A stretch of 49,320 nt of DNA from Verrucomicrobiota bacterium (lineage in GTDB: Bacteria > Verrucomicrobiota > Kiritimatiellia > SS1-B-03-39 > UBA6053): assembly GCA_020831635.1 (NCBI GenBank), contig JAFIGC010000027.1, positions 1 to 49,320 on the forward strand, given 5' to 3'. The position numbers and the translations under genes were made by a program. The notes under the pieces are model-generated. The model saw only the letters and a list, made by a program, of their open reading frames with translations. It did no database searches and was not told the origin of the DNA. Positions 24,506 through 34,670 of this stretch are shown here, in pieces. Position 1 is the first letter of the stretch. Each line of letters opens with the position of its first letter.

Positions 24506-25408
24506 CTACAACAAGGCTTCCAACGCGGAAGACAGTTCGGGATATTGGAATTCATATCCCACTTCCTTGGTCAGCCGTTCCGGCAGGATTTTGGCGCTGT
24601 GCAGCAGCAGGGTTTCTCCCATTTCGCCCAACCCAAACCGAATCACGGGCGCGGGCAGTGGAATCACGGCGGGGCGACCCAGCGCCTTCCCCAAGGCTTT
24701 GGCGAATTCCCGACTGTTCACCGGATGAGGGGCGGTCACGTTGTAGGCCCCTTTCATATCCGGGTTGGTTACGGCTTCATTGAAAATGGCCACCACGTCC
24801 GGCAAAGCCACCCAACTCATGAACCCCTGTCCATCCCCCAAAGGACCGCCCAGACATAACTTGAACGGCAACATCATTTTCGCCAAGGCGCCGCCATCGG
24901 GCGACAGCACCACGCCCAGCCGCAAATGCACCACCCGGATGCCCGCTTCACGGGCCGGATCGGCGGCCTTCTCCCAAGCTTGGGTCACCTCGGTAAGAAA
25001 TCCATCGCCCGCCTCAGAGGCCTCCGTCAAGGTCTCCGTACCCCGGTCGCCATACCAGCCGATCGCGGACGCGCAGACCAACACCTCCGGTTTGTTTTTG
25101 GCGGCGGCCAGGCTCTCGGCCAACAGTCGGGTGCCGTTGACTCGCGAATCGCGAATGCGGGCCTTTTGTTCGGGACTCCACCGCTTCGCGGCAATCGGCT
25201 CCCCGGCCAAATGCACCACCGCCGTCAGACCTTCCAACTTCTCGCGCTCAATTTCACCTTCCGTCGGCGACCAAGAGACGTGCGAACTGTCCGCATGAAC
25301 CGGATGACGGACCAGTTGCAATACCCGGTGGGTCTGCGGGTCCAAGGAGGAAAAAAAAGCACTTCCGACAAGACCGGAGGCGCCGCTGACGAGAATTTCT
25401 TTTTGCAT
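24506..25408 (-). CDS. TIGR01777-family NAD(P)-binding epimerase-like protein
   Basis: The 300-residue protein belongs to the SDR39U1/YfcH group of atypical short-chain dehydrogenases. The dinucleotide-binding GASGLVG lies at residues 8-14. Other family hallmarks are VVHLAGEPIA, SRVNGTRLL, the active-site strand CASAIGWYG and VHLRLGVVLSPDGGAL. The terminal domain (from about 230) matches the DUF1731 region (RPAVIPLPAPVIRFGLGEMG). Substrate and role are not established for the family. It is divergent from the globin gene, with about 35 bp between the two starts, so the promoters must overlap. Confidence 0.88.
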   Translation of the reverse strand: MQKEILVSGASGLVGSAFFSSLDPQTHRVLQLVRHPVHADSSHVSWSPTEGEIEREKLEGLTAVVHLAGEPIAAKRWSPEQKARIRDSRVNGTRLLAESLAAAKNKPEVLVCASAIGWYGDRGTETLTEASEAGDGFLTEVTQAWEKAADPAREAGIRVVHLRLGVVLSPDGGALAKMMLPFKLCLGGPLGDGQGFMSWVALPDVVAIFNEAVTNPDMKGAYNVTAPHPVNSREFAKALGKALGRPAVIPLPAPVIRFGLGEMGETLLLHSAKILPERLTKEVGYEFQYPELSSALEALL

Positions 25409-25443
25409 TTGTGCTTTCTCGATGACGAGTTAGTAGAGGGGAC

Positions 25444-25875
25444 ATGACCAAAGACATTTATACACCGCCATCGGGTCCTCTGCAAGGCTCCGCTCCCCTT
25501 CTTTTTCCCAAAATGGGGCAAGAAACCCTCTATCAACTCTCCGCGGACGTGTATCAAAACATCGGAAAGAGCGAAATCGCGGACATGTTTCCCAAAGGAG
25601 AAGCGCTTATGGAGGCCTCCCGCAAACAGGCGGAATTCCTCATCGGCATTCTCGGCGGCCCCCCGATCTACATGGAAAAACACGGACATCCCCGCATGAG
25701 AGCCCGTCATTTGCCCTTTGAAATCGATGAATTCGCCAGACAGACCTGGCTCCGATGTTTCCGGGAAGCCCTCGGAGACGGCGCGAATCGGGGACTGACC
25801 CCCTCCGAGACCGCCGCACTCATGGCATGGCTGGAAGGTTTCAGCGCCTGGATGGTCAACAAAGCGCCATCATGA
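25444..25875 (+). CDS. Truncated haemoglobin-like protein
   Basis: The 143-residue protein is a small globin-type protein, likely binding haem and gases such as O2 or NO. The segment GGPPIYMEKHGHPRMRARHL contains the likely proximal histidine in RARHLPF, followed by the helix FARQTWLRCFREAL common in truncated globins. The N-terminus carries YQLSADVYQNIGKSEIADMF, the usual first helices. The gene is divergent from the epimerase gene and lies upstream of ftsH with its own gap. The subgroup cannot be fixed by eye. Confidence 0.75.
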   Translation: MTKDIYTPPSGPLQGSAPLLFPKMGQETLYQLSADVYQNIGKSEIADMFPKGEALMEASRKQAEFLIGILGGPPIYMEKHGHPRMRARHLPFEIDEFARQTWLRCFREALGDGANRGLTPSETAALMAWLEGFSAWMVNKAPS

Positions 25876-25893
25876 TATTGATGCCCTGTTCTA

Positions 25894-25921
25894 TTGATTT
25901 TCTGTACACAGGTGGTAGACT
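25894..25921 (+). promoter_or_regulatory. Candidate sigma70-type promoter before ftsH
   Basis: In the 88-bp gap between the globin gene and ftsH, TTGATT (25894-25899) and TAGACT (25916-25921) are spaced by 16 bp. The match is moderate. It would give a leader of about 35 bases for the ftsH-folP-cdaA operon. Confidence 0.35.
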
Positions 25922-25963
25922 CCAACCCATTTCATACGAATTACATCCATACACATCCTATTT

Positions 25964-28039
25964 ATGAGCACCCAGCCCCAGCCACCCACCACGCCCAAAC
26001 CCCCGCCGAGAACTCCGAATCCAAGAGAGCCCGACGGTGGACCTCCCCGCATGCCCACCCGGAATTTCGCCACGGTGATGATCTTGATGTTGCTCACGAT
26101 CGTCCTCCTGCATTTGGCCATGGGCAACCGAGCCCCCACGAAAACGCTCACCTACAAACCGGATTTCACCCGCATGGTGGAAAACAATGAAGTGCTCAAA
26201 GTCACCGTGGTCAGATCCGGAACGGGCATGGATTACCTCGAAGTCGAGTCCAGGAAATTGGACCAGAATGCCCAGCACGAGAAGTTTAAAGTCGATGTGG
26301 TTCTCACCGATAACAATTTGCAATGGCTGGAGGACAATGTCCCCAACTTGACCTTCGCCCAGGCCAACACCCTCCTGCGCGACGTGCTCGTGAGCGTGGT
26401 TCCCTTCATTTTGCTGATGGCAGTGCTGTATTTTGTCTTCATCCGCCAAATGCGCGCCGCCGGAAAAGGCGCCATGAGCTTCGGCAAGAGCCGAGCCAAA
26501 TTGCTCACCCGCGACAAAAACAAAATTACTTTCAAAGACGTGGCCGGCATTGAAGAAGCCAAAGAGGAGGTCGAAGAAATCATTGATTTCCTCAAAGACC
26601 CCAAACGCTATCAGAAATTAGGCGGTCACATTCCCAAGGGCGTGCTGCTGTCGGGTCCGCCCGGAACCGGAAAAACCCTGCTCGCGAAGGCCATCGCCGG
26701 AGAGGCGGACGTGCCCTTCTTCAGCATCAGCGGCTCCGATTTCGTGGAAATGTTCGTCGGGGTCGGCGCCAGCCGCGTCCGCGATATGTTCGAACAAGGC
26801 AAACGCCATGCGCCTTGCATCATCTTCATTGACGAAATCGACGCCGTGGGCCGCAGCCGCTTCAGCGGCATGGGCGGCGGACACGACGAACGCGAGCAAA
26901 CCCTGAACGCTTTGCTGGTGGAAATGGACGGCTTTGACACCCAGGAGGGGGTCATCATCGTGGCCGCCACCAACCGTCCCGACGTGCTCGACAACGCCTT
27001 GCTGCGTCCGGGCCGTTTTGACCGCCAAATCGTGGTGGACCTCCCCACCCTCGAAGGCCGCGAACGCATCCTCCGCATTCACACCAAAAACATCCGCATC
27101 TCCTCCGAAGTGGACCTTTCCGTCGTCGCCCGGGGCACGCCCGGATTCAGTGGCGCGGATTTGGCCAACCTCACCAACGAAGCCGCCCTGCAGGCCGCCC
27201 GCCGCGGCGCGTCTTCGGTGGAAATGGAAGACTTCGAAGAGGCCCGCGACAAGGTCCGCTTTGGCCGCGAACGCCGTGGCAAGATGATGGATGACGACGA
27301 GAAACTCGCCACCGCCTACCATGAGGCCGGACACGCGATCGTCCTCAACGTCCTCAAACACGCCGAACCCGTTCACAAGGTCACCATTATTCCCCGCGGC
27401 TCCTCCCTGGGCTCCACCATGCAGTTGCCAGAAAGGGATCAGTACACCACCGGCAAGAAAAAACTGGAGGCCATGCTCATCGGCTTCATGGGTGGACGCG
27501 CGGCCGAGGAACTGGCCCTGGACGACATCTGCACCGGCGCCGTGAGCGACATCGAACGCTCCACCTCCATCGCCCGGGCCATGGTTTGCCGCTTCGGCAT
27601 GACCGAAGAACTCGGTCCCCAGTCGTTTGGCAGCAACGAGGAACACCTGTGGATGGGACGCGAAGTCAGCCGCTCCCAGAAAATCAGCGAGGAAACCGCC
27701 CGCAAAATCGACGCGGAAGTCTCCAGCATTCTCAAGCACAGCCACGACGAAGCCCTGCGCATCCTCACCGAAAAACGGACCGAACTCGACACCATGGCCA
27801 AACTCTTGGTGGAGATGGAAACCATCGACGGGCGTGATGTGGAAGATATCGTGCAACACAATCGCATCCGCACCCCCGAAGAGCGCGGCGACCCGCCGAA
27901 GAAAATCAAGCCGGAACCCGAAGCCGTCAAGGAAGACGAAACTTCCGGGGACAAGGCCGCCAGCGAGGGACCTTCCGGAAACGAAGAAGCGGAGGAGGAC
28001 GGAAACGCTGCCACCGAACCCTCTCCCTCGCTCGCATAA
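25964..28039 (+). CDS. ftsH: ATP-dependent membrane zinc protease FtsH
   Basis: This is a membrane-anchored AAA+ protease that degrades unassembled membrane proteins and regulators. The 691-residue protein has a cytoplasmic proline-rich start, TM1 (about 36-53), a periplasmic domain, TM2 (about 142-160), an AAA module with Walker A GPPGTGKT (231-238) and Walker B IIFIDEID (286-293), and a second region of homology. The zinc motif HEAGH is at 453-457. The C-terminal tail (about 645-691) is rich in E, D and P, and longer than the E. coli protein. All catalytic residues are present. folP starts 6 bp later, so the two are probably co-transcribed. Confidence 0.97.
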   Translation: MSTQPQPPTTPKPPPRTPNPREPDGGPPRMPTRNFATVMILMLLTIVLLHLAMGNRAPTKTLTYKPDFTRMVENNEVLKVTVVRSGTGMDYLEVESRKLDQNAQHEKFKVDVVLTDNNLQWLEDNVPNLTFAQANTLLRDVLVSVVPFILLMAVLYFVFIRQMRAAGKGAMSFGKSRAKLLTRDKNKITFKDVAGIEEAKEEVEEIIDFLKDPKRYQKLGGHIPKGVLLSGPPGTGKTLLAKAIAGEADVPFFSISGSDFVEMFVGVGASRVRDMFEQGKRHAPCIIFIDEIDAVGRSRFSGMGGGHDEREQTLNALLVEMDGFDTQEGVIIVAATNRPDVLDNALLRPGRFDRQIVVDLPTLEGRERILRIHTKNIRISSEVDLSVVARGTPGFSGADLANLTNEAALQAARRGASSVEMEDFEEARDKVRFGRERRGKMMDDDEKLATAYHEAGHAIVLNVLKHAEPVHKVTIIPRGSSLGSTMQLPERDQYTTGKKKLEAMLIGFMGGRAAEELALDDICTGAVSDIERSTSIARAMVCRFGMTEELGPQSFGSNEEHLWMGREVSRSQKISEETARKIDAEVSSILKHSHDEALRILTEKRTELDTMAKLLVEMETIDGRDVEDIVQHNRIRTPEERGDPPKKIKPEPEAVKEDETSGDKAASEGPSGNEEAEEDGNAATEPSPSLA

Positions 28040-28045
28040 TCCCCC

Positions 28046-28930
28046 ATGCCGCCCGCTGAACCTTACCACTGGAACTTCCCCGGGGGCGGGTTGGCGCTCT
28101 CCGGGCAAACGCGGATCATGGGGGTCGTAAACGTCACCCCGGATTCTTTTTCCGACGGCGGCCGCCATGACCACCCGGACCGGGCCCGCGACCATGCCCT
28201 GACCCTTTGGGCGGAAGGTGCGGACATCCTCGACATTGGCGGGGAATCCTCGCGGCCCGGCGCATCCCCGGTCTCCGCCGAAGAGGAAATCGCCCGGGTC
28301 GTCCCCGTCATCGAACGCATCAAACACCAACAACCCGACGCCGTCCTCTCCATCGATACCACCAAAGCCGATGTGGCCCGGGCGGCCTTGGCCGCCGGGG
28401 CGGTCATCATCAACGACATCAGCGCCGGAAACATGGATCCCGAGATGCTGCCCCTGGCCGCCGAAACCGGAGCCGGCCTCGTGCTCATGCACATGCGCGG
28501 CAGGCCAAGCGACATGCAGAAAGAACCCCGTTACGCGGACGTGACCCAAGAGGTCATCGCCTTTTTCCAAGAACGCCTACAAGCGGCGCAACAAGCCGGG
28601 ATCGCTCCGGGCGCAATCGTCCTCGACCCCGGCATCGGCTTTGGCAAAACCCTGGACCACAACCTCACCCTGATCCGCGATCTACCCGTGATGATCGAGG
28701 CCCTCCCCTATCCGTTTCTGCTCGGCGTTTCCCGCAAACGATGGCTCGGAGAAATCACCGGACGGGAGGTCGACGACCGTTTGGCCGCCAGTTTGGCCGG
28801 ATTTTCCGCCTGTGTGGAGCGCGGGGCGAAAATAATGCGGGTTCATGATGTATTGTTCTCTTGCGATGTGGCAAGGATTATTGATAGGATACACCAAAAC
28901 ACATCCGCAACCACAACCGCAATCAAATGA
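28046..28930 (+). CDS. folP: Dihydropteroate synthase
   Basis: This cytoplasmic enzyme joins p-aminobenzoate to 6-hydroxymethyl-dihydropterin diphosphate in folate synthesis and is the sulfonamide target. The 294-residue TIM-barrel protein carries both family signatures: MGVVNVTPDSFSDGG (25-39) and ADILDIGGESSRPGA. Further conserved elements are INDISAGNMD, MHMRGRP, LDPGIGFGKT and the terminal VHDV. It overlaps cdaA by an ATGA junction. The folP-cdaA-ybbR order is a known arrangement in several phyla. Confidence 0.96.
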   Translation: MPPAEPYHWNFPGGGLALSGQTRIMGVVNVTPDSFSDGGRHDHPDRARDHALTLWAEGADILDIGGESSRPGASPVSAEEEIARVVPVIERIKHQQPDAVLSIDTTKADVARAALAAGAVIINDISAGNMDPEMLPLAAETGAGLVLMHMRGRPSDMQKEPRYADVTQEVIAFFQERLQAAQQAGIAPGAIVLDPGIGFGKTLDHNLTLIRDLPVMIEALPYPFLLGVSRKRWLGEITGREVDDRLAASLAGFSACVERGAKIMRVHDVLFSCDVARIIDRIHQNTSATTTAIK

Positions 28931-29799
28931 CCCAACCGCCGCTCGCTTTCAACTTCGCTTATCTGGACCTGCCCAGCTTCACCCTTCTCACCCAAGTGGT
29001 GGAGGTTTTGCTCCTGTGGCTGATCTTTTATCACCTGCTCAAACTCATCCGGGGCACCCGCGGCGCCCAGGTGCTCAGCGGCCTGGCCATGGCACTCATC
29101 GGGGTGCTGGCGTTCACCTATTTCCTGAATCTGCACACCCTGAACTGGATGTTCCGCACCTTCTCGGTCAACTTGGTGCTGGCCTTTGTCATCATTTTCC
29201 AACCGGAAATCCGCAAAGCCCTCGCGGAACTGGGCCGTCCGGGGGTTCTGCCCGGCTCGGGCGGGGGCAGCAAAGCCGGTGGCGCCAAGGAAATCATCGA
29301 CCCCTTGGTCAACTCCGTCCGCGACCTCAGCCGCAAGAAAATCGGTGCCCTGATCGCCATCGAACGCGAGGCCGGTCTGCGGTCGGTGGAAGAAACCGGG
29401 GTGCCCATCGACAGCCGGGTGACCCCGGACTTGGTGAGCAGCATCTTTTTTCCGCGCAGTCCCCTGCACGACGGCGGCGTCATCATCCGCAGCAACCGAC
29501 TTGTGGCCGCCGGCTGCGTGTTTCCACTCAGTCAGCGTGAGGAACTGCACCGGTCCCTCGGCACCCGACACCGGGCCGCCATCGGCATCACCGAGGAAAC
29601 CGACGCCATCGTCGTGGTCGTCTCCGAAGAAACCGGCAACATTTCCCTCGCTTTCAAAGGACGGCTGAGTCGCGGACTGGACGACGAACGCCTCCGGCGC
29701 ATGCTCACCACCATGATTTCCCGCCAAGCGCGCCGCGAAGAAGAAAGCGGCTGGTCCGACCTTTCCTCCAACCCATCGGAACACGGGTCCAAAGCATGA
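28927..29799 (+). CDS. cdaA: Diadenylate cyclase CdaA (c-di-AMP synthase)
   Basis: This membrane enzyme makes cyclic di-AMP from two ATP. The 290-residue protein has three N-terminal membrane segments (about 20-40, 47-66 and 78-92) and a DisA_N catalytic domain (about 125-265). The catalytic motif is HDGG (181-184), a DGG form of the usual DGA, and RHR is at 214-216 in LGTRHRAAIG. c-di-AMP controls potassium and osmolyte balance and cell-wall homeostasis in other bacteria. The gene overlaps both folP and the downstream YbbR gene by ATGA junctions, so its output is tied to its usual regulator. Confidence 0.95.
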   Translation: MTQPPLAFNFAYLDLPSFTLLTQVVEVLLLWLIFYHLLKLIRGTRGAQVLSGLAMALIGVLAFTYFLNLHTLNWMFRTFSVNLVLAFVIIFQPEIRKALAELGRPGVLPGSGGGSKAGGAKEIIDPLVNSVRDLSRKKIGALIAIEREAGLRSVEETGVPIDSRVTPDLVSSIFFPRSPLHDGGVIIRSNRLVAAGCVFPLSQREELHRSLGTRHRAAIGITEETDAIVVVVSEETGNISLAFKGRLSRGLDDERLRRMLTTMISRQARREEESGWSDLSSNPSEHGSKA

Positions 29800-30833
29800 A
29801 AGTCATTTTGAAAAACCTTTTTTCCTCCAACGTGAAACTCAAGTCCATGGCCTTGGTGCTCGCCATGCTGTCTTGGTATATCGTCAATAAAATCACCAAT
29901 TACGACAAAACCATTGCCAATCTGGATTTAAGCGTGGCCCTGCCCGAAGGCTGGGCCGTCCTGGGCAAAACCGCCAGCGATTTTCAGGTCACCTTCCGCG
30001 GCACCAAAGAGGATTTGCTGTTGATCGACGACCGTACGGTCCTGCTGAATGCGGATCTCACCGACGAAGAGTTCGACAAACGCGAATACGAAACCACGAA
30101 ACGCATTCGACTGGGGCCGCGCAACGTGACCCACAACAGCAAGGCCCGGGTCGCGGAAATCGAGCCCTCCCAAATTGAAGTGCGCATCGGACTGGAAGGG
30201 CAAAAACAACTGCCCCTCCGCGTCAACCTTACCGGGGAACCCGTCTTGGGCATGCAGGTCGAAACCATCGTCACCGATCCGCCACGGGCCACCCTCTATG
30301 GTGCCAGCGAACGGCTGGAAGCCATCACCGCCCTGCAAACCGCTCCCTTGAACCTGTCCGACCGCGTGGGCAGCTTCGAACAGCGCGTCGATGTCCTGCC
30401 GCCCACGTCGGACTGGGTCGGCCGCGTGGAACCCTCCCGCGTGTTGGTCCGGGTCACCCTGGTGGGACTCACCGAAGACCGACGATTCACCGGCGTTCCC
30501 GTCCGCCTCTACCGGGATCCGGCCCAAGGTCCCATCCCCGATTTGGTTCCCAACCCGGCTCTGGTGGATGTCTCCCTTCAGGGAAGCCCCGCATTGCTGG
30601 ATGCCTTGGACGCCAGTGAAATCCGCGCCTTTGCCGAAGCCAGTTCCGATCCCAATGGCGCCCGGGTCTTCGTCAACATCCCCCCCGGACTGGAAGTGCT
30701 GGACGTGAATCCCGCCCGGGTCCGCTTGCGTCCACGCCCCATCCCCACACCGACCCCCATGCCGGAACCGCCACGGGCCGATCCCGAAACCCCGGATCGA
30801 GCTTCCCAACCAGAAAATGAGGAAACTCCATGA
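29796..30833 (+). CDS. YbbR/CdaR-family protein, predicted CdaA regulator
   Basis: The 345-residue protein has one N-terminal membrane anchor (about 14-31, LKSMALVLAMLSWYIVNKI) followed by extracytoplasmic YbbR repeats (about 37-310) and a proline-rich tail (about 312-345). The repeats show the family pattern of short strands, such as RVAEIEPSQIEVRI and VLVRVTLVG. In Bacillus and Listeria the CdaR homologue binds and modulates CdaA. It overlaps cdaA and the TPR gene by 4 bp each, supporting the same role here. The gene is usually named ybbR or cdaR. Confidence 0.85.
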   Translation: MKVILKNLFSSNVKLKSMALVLAMLSWYIVNKITNYDKTIANLDLSVALPEGWAVLGKTASDFQVTFRGTKEDLLLIDDRTVLLNADLTDEEFDKREYETTKRIRLGPRNVTHNSKARVAEIEPSQIEVRIGLEGQKQLPLRVNLTGEPVLGMQVETIVTDPPRATLYGASERLEAITALQTAPLNLSDRVGSFEQRVDVLPPTSDWVGRVEPSRVLVRVTLVGLTEDRRFTGVPVRLYRDPAQGPIPDLVPNPALVDVSLQGSPALLDALDASEIRAFAEASSDPNGARVFVNIPPGLEVLDVNPARVRLRPRPIPTPTPMPEPPRADPETPDRASQPENEETP

Positions 30834-31582
30834 ATTCCATGCGCATTCTTTACCTAACCGTCTTCTGTTTGTCGCTGACCGCATTCGGCCAGCGTTCCGG
30901 CCAAGGACAGGGCCGAGAGTCGATTTTGGCCCGGTTTCCCTACATCCCCGAGGATACCACGCCCTCTTTGTTGGACGTGGAAGGCGCACTTCGCGATCTC
31001 CCCGAACTCACCTTCAACGTGGAAGGCTTGTACATGCCCGAGCATCTGCTCTATTCCCCCACGGAACGCATATGGGTCTCGCGCCTGCGGGAAGGTCATG
31101 CCCATATTCAGTCCGGCCAATTCGAACACGCCCGCCAAATTTTCGAGGAATTTCTGGGGGCATATCCCGAGCACCCGCCCACCCGCCTCGCCCTGGCGGA
31201 CACGTATTTTTCCCTGCGGAATTATCCCGCTGCCGTGGAGCAATATTTGGATATCCTCGACGACTACCCAAACAATTTTCAAGCCCTCAACAACCTGGCC
31301 TGGTTATACGCCACCAGCAACGATCCCGAATATTTACGCCCGAACGCCGCCCTGCATTTGGCCAAAAGAGCCATGGTGCAGGAACCCAACAGCCACCATG
31401 TCTGGAGCACGCTCTCCCAGGCGCATTACGCGGGCAAGACCTACGAAGAAGCCGTCCGGTCCGCGACTATGGCCTTGAATATCGCTCGGAACAGCAATAC
31501 ACATCCTTCGGTATTGGTCAATTACATGAACCAACTTGAAAAATGCCAGCGCGCCTTGCACGCCACGCAAATTCTGGAATAA
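30830..31582 (+). CDS. Secreted or lipid-side TPR protein
   Basis: The 250-residue protein has a short signal-like N-terminus (about 1-20, MRILYLTVFCLSLTAFG) and tetratricopeptide repeats from about residue 85. The repeat cores are AHIQSGQFEHARQIFEEFL, LADTYFSLRNYPAAVEQYL, LNNLAWLYA and WSTLSQAHYAGKTYEEAV. TPRs scaffold protein contacts. The gene closes the ftsH-folP-cdaA-ybbR run by overlapping the YbbR gene, so it may act with that envelope domain, though this is an inference from position only. An internal ATG three codons in is an alternative start. Confidence 0.75.
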   Translation: MNSMRILYLTVFCLSLTAFGQRSGQGQGRESILARFPYIPEDTTPSLLDVEGALRDLPELTFNVEGLYMPEHLLYSPTERIWVSRLREGHAHIQSGQFEHARQIFEEFLGAYPEHPPTRLALADTYFSLRNYPAAVEQYLDILDDYPNNFQALNNLAWLYATSNDPEYLRPNAALHLAKRAMVQEPNSHHVWSTLSQAHYAGKTYEEAVRSATMALNIARNSNTHPSVLVNYMNQLEKCQRALHATQILE

Positions 31583-31633
31583 TCCGGCGACCCAACCTGA
31601 AGACCTAATTTGAATACCTAGGAGAAATACACG

Positions 31634-33679
31634 ATGGACAACCTGACAGTATGGATCGGAATCGCAATAGCCTCTTCGCTATCCGCGCTGGGCTTCGCGG
31701 CTTGGAAAAGTCGCTGGATTCATCGACAGGACCCCGGCCCCGAGAATGTGGCCGTTTTGGGACAGGCCATTCGGGAAGGGGCCATGGCTTTTCTCAAACG
31801 GGAATACCAAGTGCTCGCGGTGTTCGTGGTCGCGGTCGCCGCCCTCCTCGCCCTCATCAATCCCGGTGCCCTGCGCCTCACCGCCGTTTCCTTTGTGGTT
31901 GGCGCCCTTTGCAGCGGCCTCGCGGGCTTTATCGGCATGAGAATCGCCACCGCATCCAACACCCGCACCGCCCAAGCCGCCGCCACCGGACTGAACCCCG
32001 CCCTGAATATCGCCTTCTCCGGGGGCACCGTCATGGGCATGTCCGTGGTCGGGCTCGGTTTGTTGGGCATTTCCGTGCTACTGGCCGTGTACACCTCCGT
32101 CTTCGGCACCGAAGTGGCGCAATTGCGTGAAACCATATTGCCCGTGCTCAACGGCTTCGCCATGGGCGCCAGCAGCATCGCGCTCTTCGCACGCGTCGGC
32201 GGGGGCATCTTCACCAAGGCCGCCGACGTGGGCGCGGATTTGGTGGGCAAGGTGGAGGCCGGCATCCCCGAGGACGACCCCCGAAATCCGGCCACCATCG
32301 CCGACAACGTGGGCGACAACGTGGGCGACGTCGCCGGCATGGGCGCCGACCTCTTTGAATCCTACGTGGGCTGTATTCTTGGTGCCATGGTGCTCGGCGC
32401 CGCCGATGGCAGCCTGCCCAAAATCATTCTCCCCGGCGCCCTGGCCGCCATGGGCATTCTCATTTCCATCGGCGGCACCTTCCTGGTGCGCACCAAAGAA
32501 GGCGGCAACCCCCAGACCGCCCTCAACACCGGCACCTTCGGCGCCGCCGCCATCATGCTGGCCATCACTTGGCCCCTGTGCCGCCTCCTGCTCCCCGCGG
32601 AAGCCTTTTCGCTCTTCGGCGCCACCGCCTTCGGCCTCATCGCGGGCGTGGCCATCGGCATGATCACGGAATATTACACTTCCGACGAACGCAAACCCGC
32701 CCAACACATCGCCCTGGCCAGTCAAACAGGATCCGCCACCAACATCATCGCCGGTCTCGGCGTCGGTATGGTCTCCACCGCCCTGCCCGTGGTCTGCATC
32801 GTCGGCGCCATCCTCGCCTCCCATGCCGTCGCCGGACTCTACGGCATCGCCATCGCCGCCCTCGGCATGCTCGCCACCACCGGCATCCAATTGGCCGTCG
32901 ATGCCTACGGACCCATTGCCGACAACGCAGGCGGTATCGCCGAAATGGCCGAAATGCCCCCCCAAGTTCGCCAGCGCACCGACAAGTTGGACGCCGTGGG
33001 CAACACCACCGCCGCCATCGGCAAAGGCTTCGCCATCGGCTCCGCCGCCCTCACCGCCCTCGCCCTCTTCGCCGCCTTCCGCGCCACCGTCGATCTCAAA
33101 CGCGCCGATGCCGGCCTTACCGCCCTCGCCATCGACGTCACCAACCCGCAGGTCATGGCCGGTCTCTTCTTGGGCGCCATGCTCCCCTTCCTCTTCAGTT
33201 CCTTCGCCATGGGTGCGGTCGGACGGGCCGCCTTTGCCATGATCGAGGAGGTCCGCCGCCAATTCCGCGACATCCCCGGACTCTTGGAGGGCGAAGCCCG
33301 CGCCGATTACGCGCGCTGCGTGGACATCTCCACCCGGGCCGCCATCCGCGAAATGAGCCTCCCCGCCCTGCTGGGCGTCTTCAGTCCCGTGCTCGTGGGT
33401 TTCCTCGGCGGACCCGAAATGCTCGGCGGACTGCTCGCCGGGGTCACCGTCTCCGGGGTCATGCTCGCCCTCTTCATGTCCAATGCGGGCGGCGCTTGGG
33501 ACAATGCCAAGAAATACATCGAAGGCGGACATTACGGGGGCAAAGGCAGTGACGCCCATCACGCCGCCATCACCGGCGACACCGTGGGCGATCCCTTCAA
33601 AGACACCGCCGGGCCCGCCCTCAACATTCTCATCAAACTCATGAGCGTCGTGGCCCTGGTCATCGCCCCGCTTCTATGA
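31634..33679 (+). CDS. hppA: Membrane-bound ion-pumping pyrophosphatase, K+-dependent type
   Basis: This integral membrane enzyme couples pyrophosphate hydrolysis to outward pumping of H+ or Na+. The 681-residue protein has about 16 membrane segments and the substrate-binding motif [11 protein letters not shown] (198-208), followed by [19 protein letters not shown]. The loop [15 protein letters not shown] has Ala at 460 and Gly at 463, where K+-independent enzymes carry Lys. This assigns it to the K+-dependent class, which includes most Na+ pumps. Whether it moves Na+ or H+ cannot be decided by eye. AGGAG precedes the ATG. It overlaps the PhnP-like gene by ATGA. Confidence 0.96.
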   Translation: MDNLTVWIGIAIASSLSALGFAAWKSRWIHRQDPGPENVAVLGQAIREGAMAFLKREYQVLAVFVVAVAALLALINPGALRLTAVSFVVGALCSGLAGFIGMRIATASNTRTAQAAATGLNPALNIAFSGGTVMGMSVVGLGLLGISVLLAVYTSVFGTEVAQLRETILPVLNGFAMGASSIALFARVGGGIFTKAADVGADLVGKVEAGIPEDDPRNPATIADNVGDNVGDVAGMGADLFESYVGCILGAMVLGAADGSLPKIILPGALAAMGILISIGGTFLVRTKEGGNPQTALNTGTFGAAAIMLAITWPLCRLLLPAEAFSLFGATAFGLIAGVAIGMITEYYTSDERKPAQHIALASQTGSATNIIAGLGVGMVSTALPVVCIVGAILASHAVAGLYGIAIAALGMLATTGIQLAVDAYGPIADNAGGIAEMAEMPPQVRQRTDKLDAVGNTTAAIGKGFAIGSAALTALALFAAFRATVDLKRADAGLTALAIDVTNPQVMAGLFLGAMLPFLFSSFAMGAVGRAAFAMIEEVRRQFRDIPGLLEGEARADYARCVDISTRAAIREMSLPALLGVFSPVLVGFLGGPEMLGGLLAGVTVSGVMLALFMSNAGGAWDNAKKYIEGGHYGGKGSDAHHAAITGDTVGDPFKDTAGPALNILIKLMSVVALVIAPLL

Positions 33680-34473
33680 CCACGGCTCCAATGCGCGCGG
33701 GCCCGAAAATCCGCTTCCTCGGCACCGGCTGGTCCCACGGCGTGCCCATGATTGCCTGTGACTGCGAAGTCTGTACCCAACGACACCCCAAAAACATTCG
33801 CCGCCGCCCCTCCCTGCTCCTCCAAGACGATCACCACACCCTCGTCATCGACACCGGACCCGATTTCCGCGACCAGGTTCTCACCTTCGGCATCCAAGAT
33901 CTCGACGCCGTCTTCATCACCCACGAACACGCCGACCACGTCATGGGTTTCGACGACGTCCGCCGCTTCACCTGGGGACGCGAAATGCCCATGCCCGTGT
34001 ACGCCGATCCGCACACCCTCGCCCGCCTCAAAATCGTTTATCCCTACGTCAGCACCGTCCGCATCCCCGGCAAAGCCGTCCCCAAGGTTTCCTTTCAGCC
34101 CTGGGATGGCCCCGTGACCCTGGGGGCCTTTCGCCTCACCGCCTTTCCCGTGCCCCATTCCGATCTTCCCTGCCACGGCGTCCTCATCGAGACCCCCGAC
34201 AAACGCATCGGATACGTACCCGACTGCTCCGACCTCCCCGCCGATGCCTTCGAAATCCTGCGCGATCTCGACATCATGATCCTCAACGCCCTCCGTCACA
34301 AGCCCCACCCCGCCCACCTCACCCTCGAAAGCAGCCTCGAACTGCTCCACCGCATCGGCGCCCCCGCCTCCTACCTCACCCACATGGGATGCGACTTCGA
34401 TTACCCCGCCCTCAATCCCACCCTACCCGCTGGCATTTCCATGGCCTACGACGGACTCGAACTCGGAGCATAA
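33676..34473 (+). CDS. PhnP-like metallo-beta-lactamase-fold hydrolase
   Basis: The 265-residue protein is a cytoplasmic metallo-hydrolase. The metal-binding motif HEHADH lies at about 86-91, followed by [10 protein letters not shown]. An N-terminal cysteine cluster ([19 protein letters not shown]) is typical of the PhnP/YtnP-type group, which cleaves cyclic phosphate or lactone-like substrates. Further ligands are in [12 protein letters not shown] and at the C-terminal TH of [10 protein letters not shown]. The substrate is unknown here, and there are no phn genes nearby. The coupling to hppA by overlapping codons may be only packing. Confidence 0.85.
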   Translation: MTTAPMRAGPKIRFLGTGWSHGVPMIACDCEVCTQRHPKNIRRRPSLLLQDDHHTLVIDTGPDFRDQVLTFGIQDLDAVFITHEHADHVMGFDDVRRFTWGREMPMPVYADPHTLARLKIVYPYVSTVRIPGKAVPKVSFQPWDGPVTLGAFRLTAFPVPHSDLPCHGVLIETPDKRIGYVPDCSDLPADAFEILRDLDIMILNALRHKPHPAHLTLESSLELLHRIGAPASYLTHMGCDFDYPALNPTLPAGISMAYDGLELGA

Positions 34474-34475
34474 CC

Positions 34476-34646
34476 GTGGACGACCACGAAATCCCCATCG
34501 ACGGCACCCTGGACCTGCACAAAGGCGTACACCGTCTCCTCGAAAAACTCCCCCAAGTCGCCAAAACCCAACACCCCTGCCCCGCCCACCTCGGCGACTG
34601 GGGCGCGACCCTTGTGCGGCTACACGCTGAAGAAAAGGGTCAATAA
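34476..34646 (+). pseudogene. Smr-domain protein remnant with an internal deletion
   Basis: The 56-residue frame begins with GTG 34476. Its first part, HEIPIDGTLDLH, matches the start of a Smr (MutS2 C-terminal-like) domain. Its last part, GDWGATLVRL, matches the end. The central 30-40 residues that normally follow DLH and lead to the IIHGKG loop are absent; the remaining KGVHRLLEKL looks like the helix after that loop. An in-frame deletion inside a small Smr gene explains this. The upstream gene ends two bases earlier. It may still be translated, but not as a normal Smr nuclease. Confidence 0.55.
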
Positions 34647-34670
34647 TCGCTCATGGGATGTTCTCCGACG

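Noticed and set aside
26618-28570. A 650-residue open frame on the minus strand opposite ftsH and folP
   Set aside because: It is the mirror of strongly conserved plus-strand genes in GC-rich DNA, has a glycine/histidine/valine-rich shadow composition and no family features.
32078-33562. A 494-residue minus-strand open frame opposite hppA
   Set aside because: Shadow of the highly conserved pyrophosphatase, with repetitive low-complexity composition.
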